A stretch of 64,000 bases of DNA, taken from assembly GCA_021166685.1 (NCBI GenBank), contig JAJPEU010000005.1:30023-94022 (forward strand). The letters run 5' to 3'. This document shows, piece after piece, positions 52,957 to 61,333 of the stretch. A program made the position numbers and the translations under genes. Each line of letters begins with the position of its first letter. The first letter of the stretch is position 1. Under the pieces are notes generated by a model. It saw only the letters and a list, made by a program, of their open reading frames with translations. It searched no databases and was not told the origin of the DNA. Source of the stretch: Sulfurovum sp. GTDB lineage: Bacteria; Campylobacterota; Campylobacteria; Campylobacterales; Sulfurovaceae.

Positions 52957-54027
52957 CTATTTCATGCACGCAGAAAGTTCTGTGATATTTTGTGCGCGAC
53001 TAATGCATGACATTCTCGATTTTAAGTTTGAAATTTCTTCATCCATTTTCTCAAGATGAACATTTTCTTCTTTATCATTCCAAAAATAGATAAAAGGCAT
53101 TTTTTCTCCCATTTCTTTTTTAATGGCTCTAAGTTCCCTGATACACTCATTAGCCTCTCTGAGGCTATCGACACGCTGTATGCATTCTCTGCTTTTTTCT
53201 AGGCTGAGAAGCAATTGGGGCAAACGTTCTTTTTGGTTTTCATGTATACTTTGCCCCAGACGATTGAGAAATTCTATTTTTGCCTTATCGCTACTTTGGT
53301 TTGTATCGTTTACATCTATCCCGCTGGCCACAAAATTACCCTTTAAAATATCTTTAAATATCTCAATGACTTCTTTGGGTTTGCGTTTGTTTTTTGTCAT
53401 GCCAATCCCTCTGATAAGGCCAAATTCCTCTATGGAAAAATCCGGCACCATGCATTTGTCATCTGAAATATTAATATCAAAATTTACATCGGAAGCTTTT
53501 TTAGTATACACAATGCCGTGAAGTCGAATTTCAAACAAAAGAGGCACCCCTTCATAAAGACACTTTTTTACTCCCGGCCCCTCCCATACATCACATTGCA
53601 AGCCGGCTATGTCCATTGTTCCGGTTTTTTTCAAATTTCGGGTTTGAGCCTCTCCATGGACGCTGTATTTGCTGCTGCTTTTTCGCTCCAAAACTTTTTC
53701 AGTTTTATAATAGGCGTGAAGTGTCGTATCTTTTTCCTGCTTGACCAAACTGCGAAAAGTCTGCTTTTCTCTGATCGCTCCGACTGCCGATACAGCACCT
53801 CTCTCCTCGACCAACGCAACGGCCCCCCACTCCTTAAAACGCAAACGAGCTTTTCCTGAAACAGTAAGATTTGTCTCCTGCGTAAGCTGTCCATCCCCGC
53901 TCAGCTCATAAAGTACCTGCCCTGACTCCATCTCATATATTTTAAAATCCTTATTTGCGCTCAGTGCTACAACAGTCAATGTCAAAAAAGTAAAACAAAT
54001 AATTTTGAATAGATTTAAAAGCGACAT
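52957..54027 (-). CDS. Exported protein of unknown function with paired C-x12-C motifs
   Basis: The 356-residue product has a signal peptide (FKIICFTFLTLTVVALSA, cleavage near 24). The first ~200 residues are beta-rich (KIYEMESGQVLYELSGDG; CDVWEGPGVKKCLYEGVPL). The C-terminal ~130 are helical and carry two matching motifs, CIQRVDSLREANEC and CISRAQNITELSAC, each C-x12-C. I do not recognise the protein. AAGGA precedes the ATG. It lies directly upstream of the radical SAM gene. No lipobox is evident. Confidence 0.78.
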   Translation of the reverse strand: MSLLNLFKIICFTFLTLTVVALSANKDFKIYEMESGQVLYELSGDGQLTQETNLTVSGKARLRFKEWGAVALVEERGAVSAVGAIREKQTFRSLVKQEKDTTLHAYYKTEKVLERKSSSKYSVHGEAQTRNLKKTGTMDIAGLQCDVWEGPGVKKCLYEGVPLLFEIRLHGIVYTKKASDVNFDINISDDKCMVPDFSIEEFGLIRGIGMTKNKRKPKEVIEIFKDILKGNFVASGIDVNDTNQSSDKAKIEFLNRLGQSIHENQKERLPQLLLSLEKSRECIQRVDSLREANECIRELRAIKKEMGEKMPFIYFWNDKEENVHLEKMDEEISNLKSRMSCISRAQNITELSACMK

Positions 54028-54129
54028 TTAATTCCTTCATTTAAATTCCATACGGACGTTATTGTAACATAACTCTAAAATTTATTCTTTACCCTGGACA
54101 GGGATACATTCTTGAAACTCGCAGCGGGA

Positions 54130-54157
54130 CCGATAAATACAATTTTTTATTTATCGG
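54130..54157. other. Perfect 10-bp hairpin after pqiC
   Basis: CCGATAAATA (54130-54139) pairs perfectly with TATTTATCGG (54148-54157) over an 8-nt loop. It lies in the 141-bp gap after the pqiC stop and before the next minus-strand gene. Neither side has a proper T-run, so it may be a partial terminator or an RNA-processing barrier separating the two operons. Confidence 0.5.
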
Positions 54158-54168
54158 ATATTAAAAAA

Positions 54169-54744
54169 TTAAAAACGATGAATACCCCTTGCAATATCCT
54201 CTTCAAGTTTTCCAAATGCTTTATCCATCGCATCTACGATATTTTTCGTATCATGTTTTGTCGGGATGCCAACGCTGAATAATTGCGCATCACTTTTGTG
54301 TGTTTGAAGATCTTCAATGCGCCAATTGGCATCAAGGTATACAAAATTCCCTTGCGCGATATAGCGTGTAATTTGTACCTGTACTTTAATATTTGGCTGC
54401 GTATCTACTCCCCATGGATAGGCGTAAACCTGAGGCTGGTGAAACTTTTTTTGGATGAAACCGATAAGCCGATGCGTCAAACCTTCGTCCATATCCTCTG
54501 CCCATGTGCCGTCGCTCAAAAAAACTACTTCGCTGCTTGATTTGGCTATCGCTATCTCTCTTTTGAAAAGATATCTGGGAACACTTATCTTTTCAATGCC
54601 TATTGTCTTATTGTTTTGCGTATACGTTGCTGCAGGTGAGGGTGCTGTTGAGAGAACATAATAGCTGCTCGTTGTCACACATCCATGCATCATCACCAAT
54701 ACCGCCGCAAACCATACTGCTCTTTTTATAACTGTTTCTTGCAT
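54169..54744 (-). CDS. pqiC: PqiC-like outer-membrane lipoprotein of an MCE lipid transporter
   Basis: The 191-residue lipoprotein (lipobox MHGC, Cys22) has the ABC-type transport auxiliary fold (DUF330): YYVLSTAPSP, IGIEKISVPRYLFKREI, then TWAEDMDEGLTHRLIGFI and a beta-rich second half. PqiC anchors the PqiB tunnel at the outer membrane. The start shares one base with the pqiB stop (TAATG). It is the last gene of the pqiA-pqiA-pqiB-pqiC operon. Confidence 0.87.
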   Translation of the reverse strand: MQETVIKRAVWFAAVLVMMHGCVTTSSYYVLSTAPSPAATYTQNNKTIGIEKISVPRYLFKREIAIAKSSSEVVFLSDGTWAEDMDEGLTHRLIGFIQKKFHQPQVYAYPWGVDTQPNIKVQVQITRYIAQGNFVYLDANWRIEDLQTHKSDAQLFSVGIPTKHDTKNIVDAMDKAFGKLEEDIARGIHRF

Positions 54745-56381
54745 TATTTGTCTCCAAATATCATTGAGGTAGGCTTTCTGTTCAGCATTCTTATAAACTC
54801 TTGCATCTCTTGAGATGTTTCTGCTACCACTTTCAACGTCTGCGCAATCTGCTGCGTCAGCAATGAATCCTTATCGTATCCCTTTACCAGCTTTCTGGTA
54901 GCCTTCAGAGTTCTGGTGAGCTCTTGCATTGTCTGCGTGAGCTCATCGGGCATTGCTTTGAACGATTTTTGGTCTGTCATCGCATTAAGATTGCTTACCG
55001 TTTTTTGAAGGTCAACCATCACTTGATGCAAGGGCTCAGCATTATCATCGACAACATTGTTAACGGATGTAAGCAATTTTTCTAACGGCAAAGCATTAAG
55101 TTTTGCCAATACATTTTGCACCGAACCTATGATATCTGAGTCATCAGGCTCTACCGTAGGCAATACCGCATAATGTTCTTTTTGTATTATCTTTTGATTG
55201 GTCGCGTTTTTTTCAAAAACCAAATCCACATAAAGCATTCCCGTCAACGGATCCGACGATGTGATTTTTGCGCGCAACCCCTCTTCTACTGCTTTATAAA
55301 AATTGTCTTTTCCTGAAAGGTTTTGATCCTTCTCGTCTTCAAAAAACGAAGTATCAATCTGCAGCAAAACACTTCCGGCCATCTTGTGTGTTTTAGTATC
55401 GTAAGATGTTTTTACCTCTTTGACCTCCCCCACATCAAAACCATCATAACGAACCGAAGCATTTACTTTCAGCTTGGCAATGGATTTTTCAACAAAAATT
55501 TTAAACATATTAAACGATTTGCCGCCCTTTCCTGTCTTGTTTTGCGCCATACTGTGATTTTTATAAAGAGGAAAAACAAACTTATCCCTTACTTTTTCTT
55601 TTGTATTTTTTCCCATAGAAGAAAAAGCAATGCCTCCATGAATCAAGTGGGTTACCGGAGCAATATTGACATCCAGTCTTCCATTGGAAAAATCTACATC
55701 AAAAGCACTCATTACCCAGAATCTTGAATCTTCATGCACATAAGAGGCATATTGATTTTCAACAAAAACAACAAAATCGATTGAATTGCCATCAAGCGCA
55801 ATCGTCACATGCTCCACTTGACCCACTTCAATATTTTTAAAATAAACTGGAGTGCCTTTCGTTATATTATACGAAAAAGGAGCATTGAGTTGAAAAAATT
55901 CTCCCTCGCCTGTTTGTTTGTAGGCGCGGCTGAGTCCCTCAAATTTATCTTTGAATTTCTTTTTTGTTGTAGCCTCTTTGCCTCTATGCATTTTGATATA
56001 GGTCCCAGAAATCAAAGTATCCAAGCCGCTTACTCCTCCTAGGCCCACTTCAGGTTTTACGATCCAAAATTTTGTATTGCCATCAAGATATTTTTTAATA
56101 TTTTTATCCATTCGTGCCACGACAACCACTCCGTCTCCATCTTCTTGCAATTCAATCTTCTTTACGGTGCCTATTGGCACATCTCTGTATTTTATCTGGC
56201 TTTGTCCGGCTTGCAAGCCTTCATTTTTAGAAAAAATAATCCTAATCTCCGGACCCAGCTGGGCAAAATACTGAAATGCCAGCCAGCCGGCTATAAGCAA
56301 TGCAACAAATGGAACAATCCATATGGAGGTGATAAAATTAAATTTTGTTGATTCTTCTATTACGGGTATCTGTTTTGACAT
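54744..56381 (-). CDS. pqiB: PqiB-like MCE-domain protein
   Basis: In this 545-residue protein, one N-terminal membrane helix (~18-38) precedes three MCE domains (~45-140, ~160-250, ~290-390), recognisable from IIFSKNEGLQAGQSQIKYRDVPIG and similar, then a C-terminal coiled-coil region (~430-530). Stacked PqiB hexamers form a periplasmic tunnel for lipids between the membranes. GGAAAA precedes the ATG. The gene is 57 bp after the second pqiA half. Confidence 0.93.
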   Translation of the reverse strand: MSKQIPVIEESTKFNFITSIWIVPFVALLIAGWLAFQYFAQLGPEIRIIFSKNEGLQAGQSQIKYRDVPIGTVKKIELQEDGDGVVVVARMDKNIKKYLDGNTKFWIVKPEVGLGGVSGLDTLISGTYIKMHRGKEATTKKKFKDKFEGLSRAYKQTGEGEFFQLNAPFSYNITKGTPVYFKNIEVGQVEHVTIALDGNSIDFVVFVENQYASYVHEDSRFWVMSAFDVDFSNGRLDVNIAPVTHLIHGGIAFSSMGKNTKEKVRDKFVFPLYKNHSMAQNKTGKGGKSFNMFKIFVEKSIAKLKVNASVRYDGFDVGEVKEVKTSYDTKTHKMAGSVLLQIDTSFFEDEKDQNLSGKDNFYKAVEEGLRAKITSSDPLTGMLYVDLVFEKNATNQKIIQKEHYAVLPTVEPDDSDIIGSVQNVLAKLNALPLEKLLTSVNNVVDDNAEPLHQVMVDLQKTVSNLNAMTDQKSFKAMPDELTQTMQELTRTLKATRKLVKGYDKDSLLTQQIAQTLKVVAETSQEMQEFIRMLNRKPTSMIFGDK

Positions 56382-56438
56382 CTATCTTTTTTCCTTTATT
56401 CTTTTGACTCTAAATTCGGGCACGATCGTTCTATGCAC

Positions 56439-57038
56439 TTAAATTCTTCCTTCAATCAATCGTTCATCAAATGCATGGGCAGCCAAAAGCGTAAAAAACA
56501 CAGAGAGCGCAAATGCGGTTGCAGCAGTTCCGGCGATGATCTGAATATTGGCAAGGTGTATCAGTGCTGCAAGTATAGCAACAACAAATACATCGATCAT
56601 GGACCACGGACCTACCGCTTCTGTTAAAAAATACATTTTATGTTTATTGATCTTTTTATCTTTTCCCAAAGGGTATTTTACACTAACAAGCAAATAAATT
56701 AAAATAAGAAATTTTAAAACAGGAATCACAATAGAAGCAACAAAGATCACCATGGCAATGGGATACGAACCATGTTCCCACAGCATCACGATACCGCCCA
56801 AAATCGTGCTGCTTTCTCCTGATCCAAATTGTTTAGTAATAAGCATCGGATAAAGATTGGCAGGAATATATGCGACGATAGCCGTTACAAGATATGCCCA
56901 GCTTTTTTGTGTCGTAAATTTTTGATGCCTATAGATCGTGCAGCCGCAACGGCGGCATGAACTGTCTGTTCCCTTGTCGATATTGACCGCTTCACAGACA
57001 GGACATCTGATGAGCTTTTTTTCATCAATCTCTATCAT
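56439..57038 (-). CDS. pqiA: PqiA-like half protein (second half)
   Basis: This 199-residue protein has a zinc ribbon (CPVCEAVN...CRRCGC, residues ~13-35) and about four membrane helices: a TAIVAYIPANLYPML segment, then VIFVASIVIPVLKFLILI, then MIDVFVVAILAALI and GTAATAFALSVFFTLLA. PYPMLI- and WSMIDVF-type motifs are PqiA signatures. Full-length PqiA holds two such halves; here they are separate genes, overlapping by 14 bp. It probably works at the inner-membrane end of the MCE tunnel. Confidence 0.9.
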   Translation of the reverse strand: MIEIDEKKLIRCPVCEAVNIDKGTDSSCRRCGCTIYRHQKFTTQKSWAYLVTAIVAYIPANLYPMLITKQFGSGESSTILGGIVMLWEHGSYPIAMVIFVASIVIPVLKFLILIYLLVSVKYPLGKDKKINKHKMYFLTEAVGPWSMIDVFVVAILAALIHLANIQIIAGTAATAFALSVFFTLLAAHAFDERLIEGRI

Positions 57039-57678
57039 TTTTTCTCTCTTTGAAAAAAGTACGTTTTCTTAGCATCCATATCTCATAAATATGCAAGTTT
57101 TTTGTGATGTACAAATCCAGCACCACAAAGCCTATCAGCGCCCAAAAAGAAACTCCTATATGTATCTGCGCATACCCGATAAGCTTCACCAGTGCCACTA
57201 AAATACTGACAAAAAATATATCGCTCATGCTCCATGGCAAAATACGGGACAGCAAAACAAGCAGCTCCTTAATCGTTTTTTCTCCCCTTTTCAGCTTAAG
57301 CAAAACGAAAAGAATACTGTAAATCAAAAATATCATTAAAGGAAAGACGAAAATAAGAAAAGCGCAAATGAGACCCACAAGATAAAAACCGCTCTCAAAA
57401 AGACTTAAAATAGTTTTAGGAATCGTGATAAACTGTTCATGCCCGAGTATTTCTATTTGAACCAAAGGAAAGATATTGGCAAGAATAAATAAAATAAGTC
57501 CGCTGACACTTAACGCCAAGCCATGTTCTGCGAGCCTGCTGTCATATTTGTACAGTACACCTCCGCATTCGCTGCAACATGCTTTTGTGCCGTCACGTAT
57601 GGGTATCTCTTCGTGCAATGTATGGCATTTGCGACAAATCACATAGCGATCCAACGCATCTTCATTTTCAAGTTTCAT
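57025..57678 (-). CDS. pqiA: PqiA-like half protein (first half)
   Basis: The 217-residue protein has a zinc ribbon (CRKCHTLH...CSECGG) and four membrane helices with LILFILANIFPLVQ and ILPWSMSDIFFVSILVALVKL, matching the other half protein. The track start (57933) is too early: ATG 57678 begins MKLENEDALDRYVICRKC. Upstream lies a perfect palindrome containing TATAAT, so the transcript may be leaderless or nearly so. It is the first gene of the operon and divergent from a lipid-kinase-like gene. Confidence 0.88.
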   Translation of the reverse strand: MKLENEDALDRYVICRKCHTLHEEIPIRDGTKACCSECGGVLYKYDSRLAEHGLALSVSGLILFILANIFPLVQIEILGHEQFITIPKTILSLFESGFYLVGLICAFLIFVFPLMIFLIYSILFVLLKLKRGEKTIKELLVLLSRILPWSMSDIFFVSILVALVKLIGYAQIHIGVSFWALIGFVVLDLYITKNLHIYEIWMLRKRTFFKERKNDRD

Positions 57679-57694
57679 GGCTATAATTATAGCC
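57679..57694. promoter_or_regulatory. 16-bp perfect palindrome containing TATAAT on both strands
   Basis: GGCTATAATTATAGCC is its own reverse complement and abuts the ATG of the first pqiA gene. TATAAT can be read in either direction, so it may drive both the pqi operon (with almost no leader) and the divergent kinase gene. This is inference from sequence only. Confidence 0.4.
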
Positions 57695-57771
57695 AATATC
57701 AAAGAATTTCGGCTGTTGCAAAGCATAAAACAAGCCCTAATTTTTGTAAAAATATCACAAAAGGTTAGCTT

Positions 57772-58455
57772 ATGAAAATTCTTTCCGTAGGAAGAAAACT
57801 TCATCACCCTGCTCTTGAAATCACATCTATACAAGAATCCTCTCTTGCAAATTGCGACATGATAGAGCAATATACCTATATCATTATCAGCGGAGGCGAT
57901 GGAACGATCCGAAGAGTACTCAAAAAGCTTCACTCCTTAAATCATTTGCCCGTCTTTATTCTTAACCCCATAGGCTCTTTTAATGTCGTTGCCAAACTTC
58001 ACCGTACGCCAAAAATCCACACCGTCCTGGAGCTGCTTGCAGATGGCAAAATGCCTAAAATCGAGAAGCATCAAATTTTTACGCTCAACGATGAACTTTT
58101 TCTTTTTTCCGCCGGAAATATGGGCGACCTTCAACACATCTTTCTTTCTGAAACACTGCGTTTTGGCATTCTGGAAAAAGGTCTTTTGAAATACCTGCTT
58201 GCTGTTATTTTTCTTTTGCCTGTCCATCTTATTATGACACCGTTTATGCTGCTAAGCTCTAAACGTTTTTTTATTTTTACACCTTTAAAATTCATCAAGA
58301 AACTGGGAAGTTTTTATGGCGAAGTAGAAAAAGAGATATTGATTGACCTTGAACATGAGTACAACCTGCTTGAACTTGACGGCGATATTGTAGCCATTCA
58401 CAGCAGACACCTTCATATCAGACAGGCGGGTTATGTGTCTATCGTTACTCGATAG
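57772..58455 (+). CDS. Diacylglycerol kinase-family protein (YegS/NAD kinase superfamily)
   Basis: The 227-residue protein has the superfamily catalytic motif IIISGGDGTIRRVL (near residues 40-52), then the FILNPIGSFNVVAKL strand and, in the second half, a beta-rich domain with HEYNLLELDGDIV. It is shorter than YegS (~300) and carries a hydrophobic stretch (YLLAVIFLLPVHLIMTPFMLL) suggesting membrane contact. A lipid substrate is plausible given the divergent MCE lipid operon. AAGGTTAG precedes the ATG. Confidence 0.82.
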   Translation: MKILSVGRKLHHPALEITSIQESSLANCDMIEQYTYIIISGGDGTIRRVLKKLHSLNHLPVFILNPIGSFNVVAKLHRTPKIHTVLELLADGKMPKIEKHQIFTLNDELFLFSAGNMGDLQHIFLSETLRFGILEKGLLKYLLAVIFLLPVHLIMTPFMLLSSKRFFIFTPLKFIKKLGSFYGEVEKEILIDLEHEYNLLELDGDIVAIHSRHLHIRQAGYVSIVTR

Positions 58456-58509
58456 CACTCACTTTCGCATCGCAATCGTGTTAAATGCTGCTATTGCGAA
58501 AATAAAAAC

Positions 58510-58538
58510 TTGACTTTTGAACATATGTCCGTTATAAT
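58510..58538 (+). promoter_or_regulatory. Strong sigma-70-type promoter of the DUF134-NifX module
   Basis: TTGACT (58510-58515) and TATAAT (58533-58538) are separated by exactly 17 nt, the best promoter match in the window. The spacer contains the palindrome ACATATGT. The predicted start is near 58545, and GAGGAG precedes the ATG at 58580. An operator in the spacer would fit autoregulation by the DUF134 protein, which is speculative. Confidence 0.65.
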
Positions 58539-58579
58539 ATTTTTTGTAAAAGTCGAATCAAAGACGAGGAGTTTCCCAA

Positions 58580-59248
58580 ATGCTGCTGGGCCGAAAAAAA
58601 ATTATACGGAATATCGAAAAAAATCATAACAAAGTATGTTTTAAACCGTGCGGAATAGAAGCCAAATGCATTCAAAAAACCGTACTTGAACATGACGAAA
58701 TGGAAGCGATAAGACTAAGTGATTATGAAAATTTATATCAGCAGGAATGTGCAGAACGCATGGGGATTTCAAGAACTACATTTTCAAGGATATTGGTAGG
58801 TGCGCACAAAAAAGTAGCGGATGCCCTCCTCAATGGTAAAGCTATCATAATCTCACAAAAAAATGAACTGCCAAAACAGCAAAAAGGATGCACAATGAAA
58901 ATAGCCATACCGGTTAAAACCAATAAAGAAAATCCTGCCGTTGCACCGCTTTTTGGGAAAGCAAAATGGTTTGCATTTGTCCAAGACGGAGAAATATCCG
59001 TAAAACAAAATACGGCAGAAGGAGGACAAGCCGTTGTTCAATGGCTCACAGACGAAGGTGCCGATATGCTTATCATACAGCAAATGGGAATGATGCCCTA
59101 CAAACTGCTAAAAGCACAAGGAAATATACAGATCTATCATTCCGGATTTGAACGCATTACCCTTGAAGAGGTGTTAAAAAAATTCGAAGAGAATGCATTG
59201 GTTTTGGTTGACGAAACACAAATGAACGAGATCATTAAGCAGCATTAA
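58580..59248 (+). CDS. DUF134 HTH domain fused to a NifX/NifB-type Fe-Mo cofactor-binding domain
   Basis: In this 222-residue protein, residues ~15-95 are DUF134, with VCFKPCGI, DEMEAIRLSDYENLYQQ and a helix-turn-helix AERMGISRTTFSRILVGAHKKVADAL. Residues ~110-222 are a dinitrogenase iron-molybdenum cofactor-binding domain (MKIAIPVKTNKENPAVAPLFGKAKWF). This looks like a one-component DNA-binding sensor of a metal or Fe-S cluster. It is the first gene of the module ahead of a second NifX protein, an MFS transporter and a NifU-like protein. No nitrogenase genes are present. Confidence 0.88.
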   Translation: MLLGRKKIIRNIEKNHNKVCFKPCGIEAKCIQKTVLEHDEMEAIRLSDYENLYQQECAERMGISRTTFSRILVGAHKKVADALLNGKAIIISQKNELPKQQKGCTMKIAIPVKTNKENPAVAPLFGKAKWFAFVQDGEISVKQNTAEGGQAVVQWLTDEGADMLIIQQMGMMPYKLLKAQGNIQIYHSGFERITLEEVLKKFEENALVLVDETQMNEIIKQH

Positions 59249-59275
59249 CTACAAATATTTACAAAAGGAGATACA

Positions 59276-59641
59276 ATGAGATTAGTTTTCCCCACAGATG
59301 AAAACATAGGATACCTTAGCAAACGAGGCGCCCATTTTGGCAAAGCAAAATTCTACACGATCATTACGTTGGAAGATCAAAAGATCAAAGAGGTAGAAGT
59401 AGTACAAAATCCGGGACATAGCGGCGGAGCATGCGGCAACGCAGTAGCCAACATCATGGAACTTCATCCTGATGCCCTCATCGTCAGCGGCATCGGCGGA
59501 TCACCGGCACAAGGGTTTGCGCAGGCCGGGCTTGATCTTTACTTTGACAATATTTCTCAAACCGTTCAAGAAAGCGTGGCACTTTTTGTGCAAGGGAAGT
59601 TGGAAAAAATCGGAAACAACGGCACATGTTCGGCACATTGA
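59276..59641 (+). CDS. NifX/NifB-like Fe-Mo cofactor-binding domain protein
   Basis: This 121-residue single-domain protein of the dinitrogenase iron-molybdenum cofactor-binding family has VFPTDENIGYLSKRGAHFGKAKF at the start, GHSGGACGN with one Cys in the middle, and ALIVSGIGGSPAQGFAQAG. The family binds metal clusters or delivers them. AAAGGAGA precedes the ATG, 27 bp after the DUF134-NifX gene, so the two are cotranscribed and may partner. Confidence 0.9.
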   Translation: MRLVFPTDENIGYLSKRGAHFGKAKFYTIITLEDQKIKEVEVVQNPGHSGGACGNAVANIMELHPDALIVSGIGGSPAQGFAQAGLDLYFDNISQTVQESVALFVQGKLEKIGNNGTCSAH

Positions 59642-59669
59642 TATGGCATATTTGCTAAAGTGACGCATC

Positions 59670-60893
59670 ATGTTTAAACTGGATGATCCAAAAAATAATT
59701 ACAAAAATATTATTCATGCATTTTTTCTTTCGCTTGCCATCACGATAGCAGAGCCCTCTACGATTTTACCGTTGATGGTACATCATTTCAGCGACAGCGT
59801 TATCATCGTAGGGATTTTTGCCTCATTGCTAAGAGGCGGCGCTATAGTTATACAGCTTTATGCAGCCTTTCATGCGCAAGCCTATCAAAGAGTACTGCCA
59901 TATCTTAGCAAAGTGTTTTTCTTTAGATTTCTTTCATGGCTGATGATAGGCGTGAGCATCTTTCTTTTTGGCGAAACCAATAAACCATTGACGCTTTTTT
60001 TTATCGGGGTTGGACTCTTTTTCTTTTCATTTACGGCAGGATTTGGCGCTATCTACTTTAAAGAACTTCAAGCGAAACTTTTTTCCAAAACATATCGCGG
60101 TAAAAGCATGGCACACAGGCAAATTGCAGGCTCCGTGGCCTCCATCATAAGCGGAGGAGTTGCCGGATATGTGCTTCACCGTTTTGATGCACCGCTTAAT
60201 TATGCTTATCTTTTTATCGTAAGCAGCCTGTTGATGGCGATAGGTTTTGTTATCTTTTCGACCATAGAAGAACCGATAAAACAAAATGTTTCTGTCAAAG
60301 AAAAAAGCTTTAAACTTTTTATGAAAAACTCCAAACTTCTTTTAAAGAGCGACAAAAGGCTTCAGCAGCAAATCATCGTCATTCTCTTGAGTTTCAGTTA
60401 TCTTTTGGCTATGCCGTTTGTCATCTTGAATGCCAACAGCTCCTTTACCTTGACCGGATGGATGCTTGGCGGCTTCATCACAGTACAGATGCTCGGAAGC
60501 ATCATAGGAAGCAGCTTATTGTGGACGCGCATTGACAACTACGAAAAAATGCTTTCGCTTAGTTTTATATTTATTATTATTGCTTTTGTGATTGCTCTTT
60601 TTGCAAAAGACGCCTATGGCTATGCGCTTATCTTTTTACTGTTTGGCGTAGCTCTGGATGGCTTCAACAACAGCGGTATGAATCTGGTGATAGAGATTGC
60701 TCCCGAAGAAAAACGGCCGGTTTACACCGCCATCCAGACCAATATCACTTCCATAGGACTCTTCTTTCCTATTCTGGGCGGAATCATACTTAAATTTGTG
60801 GAGAGCTATACCGTGATATATCTTTTAACCATAACATTGCTGCTGATTGGATTTTTTTTAAGCTTAAGACTTAAAAAAATTAAAGAGGAGTAA
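59670..60893 (+). CDS. MFS transporter
   Basis: This 407-residue inner-membrane protein has about twelve hydrophobic helices in two halves with a basic central loop (SVKEKSFKLFMKNSKLLLKSDKRLQ, ~208-232). Near AYQRVLPYLSKVFFFRFLS and KTYRGKSMAHRQIAGSV are MFS-type loops. It is 28 bp after the NifX gene, so its cargo may relate to the module (metal, sulfur compound or chelate), but the ligand is not readable. It is not a recognised resistance pump subtype. Confidence 0.88.
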   Translation: MFKLDDPKNNYKNIIHAFFLSLAITIAEPSTILPLMVHHFSDSVIIVGIFASLLRGGAIVIQLYAAFHAQAYQRVLPYLSKVFFFRFLSWLMIGVSIFLFGETNKPLTLFFIGVGLFFFSFTAGFGAIYFKELQAKLFSKTYRGKSMAHRQIAGSVASIISGGVAGYVLHRFDAPLNYAYLFIVSSLLMAIGFVIFSTIEEPIKQNVSVKEKSFKLFMKNSKLLLKSDKRLQQQIIVILLSFSYLLAMPFVILNANSSFTLTGWMLGGFITVQMLGSIIGSSLLWTRIDNYEKMLSLSFIFIIIAFVIALFAKDAYGYALIFLLFGVALDGFNNSGMNLVIEIAPEEKRPVYTAIQTNITSIGLFFPILGGIILKFVESYTVIYLLTITLLLIGFFLSLRLKKIKEE

Positions 60894-60964
60894 TTTAATC
60901 CTTTTTAAGGAAAAAGAATTTATATTATAAAAACTTACTATATTTCTAACAAAGGATAAACATT

Positions 60965-61312
60965 ATGATGCCATTTTCAGATGAAGAGATCTATCACGCG
61001 GTAAAGATCAATCTGCCAAAAGTAAACACCTATGTGAATTCTCACGGAGGGGCCATTAAGCTATTGGGAGTAAATGACGGCACAGTCTATATAGAACTCA
61101 CCGGTACATGCCATGGATGCAGTATGAGCCTGATGACAACCAAGATGGTCGTTGAAAGACAGCTTCGAGAGCTGATCCATCCACAGCTCACTGTTATCAA
61201 TGTAGACGGATCAAAAGAAAATAAACTTCCCGAGCATTATTACACAGATCACACAGAAGAAGAAGTCACGACCAAAGAAAGACTGATAGACAAAGTTAAA
61301 AAATACTTTTAA
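60965..61312 (+). CDS. NifU C-terminal-domain Fe-S scaffold-like protein
   Basis: The 115-residue protein has the Nfu domain: VNSHGGAIKLLGVNDGTVYIELTG followed by the cluster ligands CHGCSMS (C-x2-C) and a polar tail (EEEVTTKERLIDKVKKYF). Nfu-type proteins carry and transfer [4Fe-4S] clusters. AAAGGATA precedes the first of two adjacent ATGs. It is 71 bp after the MFS gene and converges on the helicase gene. Confidence 0.92.
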   Translation: MMPFSDEEIYHAVKINLPKVNTYVNSHGGAIKLLGVNDGTVYIELTGTCHGCSMSLMTTKMVVERQLRELIHPQLTVINVDGSKENKLPEHYYTDHTEEEVTTKERLIDKVKKYF

Positions 61313-61333
61313 ATCTATAAAACACTGTTTGCC

